Assembly: GCA_014904845.1 (NCBI GenBank)
Contig: MU119876.1
Coordinates: forward strand, 1-14,784
Length of the DNA: 14,784 bases
Direction: 5' to 3'
Source of the DNA: Acephala macrosclerotiorum
Lineage: Eukaryota; Ascomycota; Leotiomycetes; Helotiales; Mollisiaceae
Shown here piece by piece: positions 10,531-14,784 of the stretch. Below the pieces are notes generated by a model. That model was not told the origin of the DNA and did not search any database. It was given only the letters and a program-made list of their open reading frames with translations. The translations under genes and the position numbers were made by a program. Numbering within the stretch: position 1 is the stretch's first letter; the number at the start of each line of letters is the position of its first letter.

Positions 10531-10582
10531 ATAGCACTTAAATAAGTTGGTGCTTTAATGCCTAAGGCAGAAACGCACTTAG

Positions 10583-10970
10583 AATTTTGCGGTCGCTATT
10601 TTAGTTGAGTGCGATTATATTCTATTGATTTGCGCAATAACGAATTAATAAAATCGCTTGAAACTTGGAATCTGGCGATATTTAATTAAGTTTCAATTTA
10701 TTTATAAGTTTTATATGATTTGGATTAATTAATAATTGAAAATTGTAAACTAGTTGCAATCGTGAGATTTTGGTGTTTTTTATCGAATCGATTGCATATT
10801 AGTCCGAAGTCACGAGACCGTCGAATTCTTAAGTAAACTAATCAAATCGCTGCATTTGAGTACTTCGATTAAATTTGAATAAAATCGCCTATTGTAAAAA
10901 GTATTAATATTACGTGCATATAGAAAAGTTGATATTAGTTTTTAAATCGAACAAATAATAAAAACTCGTT
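10583..10970. other. Right part of island, non-coding
   Basis: The sequence is of moderate A+T content with C and G in all contexts, so it is not saturated like the flanks. It contains the inverted repeat TGCAATCG (10755-10762) / CGATTGCA (10789-10796) with a 26-base loop, and the 11-mer CTTGAAACTTG (10657-10667). AATAAAATCGC occurs twice, at 10647-10657 and again near 10878. I see no open frame, tRNA or known RNA motif. G+C falls off gradually from about 10900 onwards, less abruptly than at the left edge. Confidence 0.6.
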
Positions 10971-11351
10971 ATTTAAAAAAAATTTAAAATTAAAATTTTT
11001 AATTATTTATATACGAATTTTAATTTTATTAAATATATTTTATTTTTTAATTATTTCGAATATATATATTATAAAAATAATTCGCTTATTAAATTTTATT
11101 AATTCGTTAATATTTAAAATTATAATTAATTCGAATTTATTAATAAATAAATTTAATATAAATTATATTTATTTTTTATTAATTAAAAAACGAAAATAAT
11201 TAAAATCGATATATATTTTATATAATTTATTATTTATTTTTAATTTAATTTTTATTATTACGTATATATATTTTATTATAAAATTATTTAAAGTTTTTAT
11301 AAAAATTATTTTAATAAATTATTAAAACGAAAAATTATTTATTATAAATAA
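10971..11351. other. A+T-rich gene-free tract
   Basis: The saturated A/T composition with CpG-restricted C and G resumes immediately right of the island. Nothing else is recognisable. Confidence 0.6.
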
Positions 11352-11486
11352 TATTACGTTTAAATAATAATATTATAATAATAATAAAAAATTTAATTTA
11401 ATTAAAAAGTATTATTACGAATTATATAATTCGTAATACGTAATTAAATTTTAATATTTAAAATATTAATATATAAAAAAATAAAA
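11352..11486 (+). repeat. 135-bp direct repeat, copy 1
   Basis: It matches 11913-12047 without gaps at offset 561, with four differences that I can see (11358 G/A, 11409 G/A, 11456 A/C, 11460 A/G). It contains a perfect 26-bp palindrome at 11413-11438 whose half is TATTACGAATTAT. With about 97% identity it is the best preserved repeat pair in the A+T-rich DNA. The arrangement of short direct terminal repeats around 426 bases resembles a miniature LTR-type element (about 700 bp overall), but no primer-binding site can be confirmed. Confidence 0.92.
11413..11438. repeat. 26-bp perfect palindrome (copy 1)
   Basis: The two 13-base halves are exact inverted copies, each with one CpG. A second identical palindrome lies at 11974-11999 inside the partner repeat. 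Its survival in both copies shows that the palindrome predates the duplication. Confidence 0.95.
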
Positions 11487-11912
11487 TTTTTCGTAATAAT
11501 TTTTTTTTAACAAAAAATATTAATATTTTTATTATAATATAATTAATATAATTTTTTTAATAATTTTTAATATAAAATTTTTTTTATTAAATATACGTCG
11601 AAAACTATAATAAATATAAAATTTTATTATATTTTTTTATTATTAATTTTTTTTTATTGTATTTTATTTTTTACTTTGTATTTTATTTTATTTTTTTTAA
11701 TTATTATTATTAAATATATTATATATTTTAATATAAAAAGTATTTACGAGAAAAAAAAACGTAAAATAATTTTATTAATAAAAATATAAACCCTCGAAGA
11801 AAAAAAAATAATAAATAATAAAAAACTTTTTTTATAAAAATAAAAAAAAATTATTATATTATTTTAATTTTATAAAAAATAAATTTATAAATTTTAAAAT
11901 ATTATTATTATT
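11487..11912. other. Spacer between the 135-bp direct repeats
   Basis: The spacer is A+T-rich with long A and T runs and purine-rich stretches such as ACGAGAAAAAAAAACG near 11746-11761. CCCTCG at 11791-11796 is a rare island of C outside CpG context in this saturated DNA. No open frame is present. Confidence 0.6.
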
Positions 11913-12047
11913 TATTACATTTAAATAATAATATTATAATAATAATAAAAAATTTAATTTAATTAAAAAATATTATTACGAATTATATAATTCGTAATAC
12001 GTAATTAAATTTTAATCTTTGAAATATTAATATATAAAAAAATAAAA
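11913..12047 (+). repeat. 135-bp direct repeat, copy 2
   Basis: This is the partner of 11352-11486, in the same orientation. It carries CA at 11918-11919 where copy 1 has CG. At 12017 and 12021 it keeps C and G where copy 1 has A. The 26-bp palindrome is at 11974-11999. Confidence 0.92.
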
Positions 12048-13307
12048 AATTTTATAATAAATAATTAAATTAAAAAAATTAATTTTTATTTATTATATTT
12101 ATTAATTTTTTATATATTATTAATATTATATTTATTAATTTTTTTGATTTTTAATAAAAAAATTTAATAAAATCGATTAATATTATAAAAATATTTATAA
12201 ATATATTTAAATAATTAAATTTTTAATAAAAAGTTTTTTTTAATAATATTAATAATAATTTTTTAATAAAAAAAATTTTTTTTTTTTAATTTTTTATTAT
12301 AATTAATTTTAATTTTTATAAAAATATTATAAAAATCGCTATTAATTTAATATATATTATTATATTAATAATATTATTTAAATTTATAATTATTATTATT
12401 AAATTTTTATTAATTTTTATAAAAATTTAAATCGTAAATAAATTTATTATTTTTAATTTTTTCGAATTTTATTATTAATATTAATAATATAAATTTAAAT
12501 TTTAATAATAAATTTTTATTATTAATTAAATTATTTTATTAAAAATTTAATTAAAAACAATTTATATAAAATATAAAAACTTTAAATTATAATTTAAATT
12601 ATTTTAAATTTTAATAAAAAATTAAATTAAAATTATTTAATTTTTTAAATTCGAAATCGCGATTATTATTAATATTAAATTTAATAAAACGTTATTTTTT
12701 TTAAATTGTTTTTTTAAATTTATATTTTTATTATTATTTGCTTTATAAATTTTTTAATTAAAATTATTTTAATTAATATTAAAAAAAGTATATAAAGTTT
12801 TAAATTTATATTATTAAAAATTTAAAATAATTATTAAATAAATTTATTAAAATTTATTATTTTTATAATATAAATAATATTTAATATATATTTTTAAATA
12901 TTTTTTTATTATAAATATTATTTTTTAAATATATTTATTTTAAAAACTTATATAAAATTATAATCGAAATTATTTTAAATTTATAAATAAATACGTCGAT
13001 TTATATAAAAACGTTATTTTAATCGAATTTAAAAAAAAAAAATTCGAGTTTAAATAATTCGTTAAAATATTATATTAAAATTATATTACGAAAAAATATA
13101 AAAATTTGATTTAACGATTAAAACGTATAATTTTATAATATTATTTTTAATTTAATTTATAAAAAAATAAATATTATATTAATAAATATTTTATTTAATT
13201 ATAATATAATTATTTTTATTATAAAAGAAATTTAAATTTAAATTAAAATAATTTATATTTTTGAATTTTTATTTTATATTAATAAAATTTTTATCGACGA
13301 AATTTCG
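12048..13307. other. A+T-rich gene-free tract
   Basis: The composition is as elsewhere, with very low G/C up to about 12640. CpG becomes more frequent from about 12650 (TCGCGA near 12657-12662) to 13307. No gene, RNA or alignable repeat is seen. Confidence 0.6.
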
Positions 13308-13336
13308 ATTATTATTATTATTATTATTATTATTAT
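13308..13336. repeat. (ATT)9 microsatellite
   Basis: Nine perfect ATT units followed by AT. It adjoins the 36-bp duplication, whose units also contain ATT runs, so slippage may have generated both. Confidence 0.95.
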
Positions 13337-13341
13337 AATTA

Positions 13342-13413
13342 CGATCGAAAATATAACGTTTATTATTATTATTATCGCGAGTAAAAATATAACGTTTATT
13401 ATTATTTATAATA
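13342..13413 (+). repeat. 36-bp tandem duplication, 2 copies
   Basis: Units at 13342-13377 and 13378-13413 share AAAATATAACGTTTATTATTATT at offset 36. CG at 13346-13347 faces TA at 13382-13383, and CG at 13376-13377 faces TA at 13412-13413. The 3' ATT-rich end is the least similar part. Confidence 0.8.
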
Positions 13414-14784
13414 TTTCGTATTTGAATTTAAAAAATAATAAAAATAATATTTTATATTTGTATTAATATTTTGAAAATAAAATTATTTTATTAATTATTA
13501 TATTAATTATTATTTGCAAGTTTAAATACTTCGAATAATAAATTAATTTTTTTTTAAATATTTTTTTTTAATATATAAAATTAAAATTATATATTTTTTT
13601 TATAATATTATTCGAAAAAATCGTATAAAATTAATATTTTATTTTAAATTTTAAAAAAATCGAACGTTTTTTTTTTATAACGTTAAAATTTTTTTTTTTT
13701 TTTCGTTTTTAAATATATATTTAGATTTTCGAATTAATATAATAATTTTAACGATTATAATAAATTTTTTAAAAATCGTATTAAAATTAATTTTATTTTG
13801 AATTTATACGTTTAAAATAAAAATATTTTTTAATTTTATTAAAATTTTTATATTTCGTCAAATCGAAATAATTTTAAAAATAAAAATAAAATAAAATAAT
13901 TAATATATTTATATTTAATTCGTTAAAACTTTTAAAAACTATATACGATTTTAATAATATTTTATACGATTAATATATTGATTATCAAAAAATAAAATAA
14001 TAAACGAAAAATCATTAAAATTGTATTTTAAAACAAATATAAAATTTTAAAACGAATAAATTAATATTATTATTATTTGTTAAAAAATAATATATATAAT
14101 AAAAAATATTTTATTTTATAAAATTATAATAGAAAAATTAAATTTAATAACTTATATTAAATCGAATTAAATCGTATTAATTAATCGTTAATTTTTATAT
14201 AATAATATATTAATTTCATATATTTTTTATTAATTATTAATAATTTATATAATTTTTTTTTATATTAAATATATATTTTAAATAAATTTAATAAATTTAA
14301 TATAAATTTTATTATAAACGTATTATTAATTTAATATTAAACGTATAAATAATATATTTTTTAAATAATTAATAATAATAATATATAATTATTAATTGTT
14401 TTAAAATAAATTTTAAAAATTAATAACGTAAATATAATATTATTTAATTTTATTAAATTATTAATAATTTTAAATATTATTTATAAAATTATATTTTTAT
14501 TAATTTATTTTTTAATTTTAATTATTATTATTTTAATATTTTATTAAAATTTTATAAACGAAATTTTTTTTTTAATATTATAAATAATATAATTTAATAA
14601 TTTTTAATATATATTAATTTAATATATATATAATATATTTTATATTATTTTTATATATTTAATAATTTATTATTTATAAAATTAATTTTTTATTTAAATA
14701 TAAAACGTTAATAATAATTAAATAATTAAATTCGTAATTATTTTATAAAATAAATTTAAATTTTTTAAATAATTATTTATATAT
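13414..14784. other. A+T-rich gene-free tract to window end
   Basis: This is saturated A/T sequence with scattered CpG and a T15 run at 13689-13703. The second copy of the dispersed repeat lies at 14081-14205. The last 500 bases are almost free of C and G apart from single CpG. No telomere repeat, gene or terminus is visible at the window end. Confidence 0.6.
14081..14205 (+). repeat. Dispersed repeat, copy B (about 125 bp)
   Basis: This is the partner of 4269-4393 at offset 9812, same orientation, ungapped. It has TA at 14127-14128 where copy A has CG, and CG at 14186-14187 where copy A has TA, so each copy has lost a different CpG. G at 14132 and C at 14151 are bases that copy A lacks (T and A there), which simple C-to-T change does not explain. 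Confidence 0.85.

Larger units (their letters stand above)
10155..10582 (+). repeat. 196-bp tandem satellite, about 2.2 copies
   Basis: Unit 1 (about 10155-10350) and unit 2 (about 10351-10546) align at offset 196 over most of their length. Anchors are GGACTCCCGTCTCTTATATT (10218 and 10414), CTACGATCGATTTAATT (10244 and 10440), ACTTTACTTAGTATATAATT (10271 and 10467) and AGCTGCGCAG (10323 and 10519). A partial third unit, to about 10582, carries TTGGTGC and GGCAGAAACGCACTTA with a small insertion. Each full unit has the same three palindromic sites in order: a CCTTAG-type hairpin, a CCAAGG-type hairpin and CTGCGCAG. No open frame spans the units. It could be a centromeric or subtelomeric satellite fragment or the tandem interior of a non-autonomous element. 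Confidence 0.9.
9858..10970. other. Island of ordinary base composition, non-coding
   Basis: Within a few tens of bases near 9858-9890 the sequence changes from about 95% A+T to mixed composition with C and G in all contexts; in 10141-10200, 25 of 60 bases are G or C. The right side is poorer in G+C and fades back into A/T by about 10950-10970. Stop triplets occur throughout and I see no convincing open reading frame on either strand. The left two thirds are rich in palindromes and tandem repeats. It looks like a non-coding element that escaped the mutation process, perhaps a later insertion, a satellite or a non-autonomous transposon. Possible insertion footprints are the direct repeats TTTAAATCGA at 9791-9800 and 10941-10950. 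Confidence 0.8.

Noticed and set aside
10155..10582. CRISPR-like array
   Set aside because: The 196-bp units are contiguous satellite copies with no short repeats separated by unique spacers, and there are no cas genes.
1..14784. Protein-coding genes
   Set aside because: Stop triplets TAA and TAG are dense in all frames of the A+T-rich DNA. In the island no open frame of useful length or coding character was seen. Short ATG-started frames were not reported because composition alone explains them.
1..14784. Mitochondrial genome fragment with G+C clusters
   Set aside because: Yeast-type mitochondrial spacers are A+T-rich with palindromic G+C clusters, superficially like 9892-9951. But 14.8 kb without any mitochondrial gene or tRNA, and C/G restricted to CpG, fit nuclear RIP-like mutation better.
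1..14784. Intergenic DNA of a naturally A+T-rich genome (for example anaerobic gut fungi or Plasmodium-like protists)
   Set aside because: Mutational A+T bias alone would not confine C and G to CpG, nor would it leave an adjacent 1-kb island with all contexts intact.
14700..14784. Telomere or chromosome end
   Set aside because: No TTAGGG-type or other short G-rich repeat is present at either window end.

Overview
The window holds no protein-coding gene, tRNA or rRNA that I can support. It is about 13.7 kb of extreme A+T-rich DNA (roughly 93-95% A+T by eye, with stretches of more than 200 bases of pure A/T) interrupted once, at about 9858-10970, by a roughly 1.1 kb island of much more ordinary composition. 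In the A+T-rich part the few surviving C and G bases sit almost entirely in CpG dinucleotides. That pattern fits saturated C-to-T mutation on both strands with CpG as the least preferred target. The best-known process of this kind is repeat-induced point mutation (RIP) in filamentous ascomycetes (Pezizomycotina). I therefore infer a fungal nuclear A+T-rich compartment (transposon graveyard, pericentromere or subtelomere). A mitochondrial or gut-fungus intergenic origin is less likely because neither would explain CpG-restricted G/C.

Layout. 1-9857: A+T-rich tract with a ~160-bp degenerate tandem (457-810), a (TAAA)10 microsatellite (2098-2137), a CpG-richer patch (about 2341-2945), a near-total A/T desert (3540-4086), one copy of a dispersed ~125-bp repeat (4269-4393), a 54-bp tandem duplication (6526-6633), a CpG cluster (9001-9019) and a perfect palindrome next to (AT)9 (9336-9374). 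9858-10970: the island, with a nested hairpin (9892-9951), short tandems and palindromes, a 196-bp tandem satellite of about 2.2 copies (10155-10582) whose units carry several short palindromes, and a less G+C-rich right part. 10971-14784: A+T-rich again, with a direct repeat pair of 135 bp 561 bp apart (11352-11486 and 11913-12047), each holding a 26-bp palindrome; an (ATT)9 tract and a 36-bp duplication (13308-13413); and the second copy of the dispersed repeat (14081-14205), 9812 bp from the first.

How it fits together. Aligning the window's own repeat copies gives a small internal record of the mutation process. Where one copy has CG, the other most often has TA, only twice a half-changed TG or CA. 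This suggests CpG decays in two steps: a slow CG to TG, then a fast loss of the new CpA on the other strand. The island has escaped this process and looks like a later insertion or an exempt non-coding element. No undescribed multi-gene system is present; the interest lies in the mutation signature and in the palindrome-rich island.
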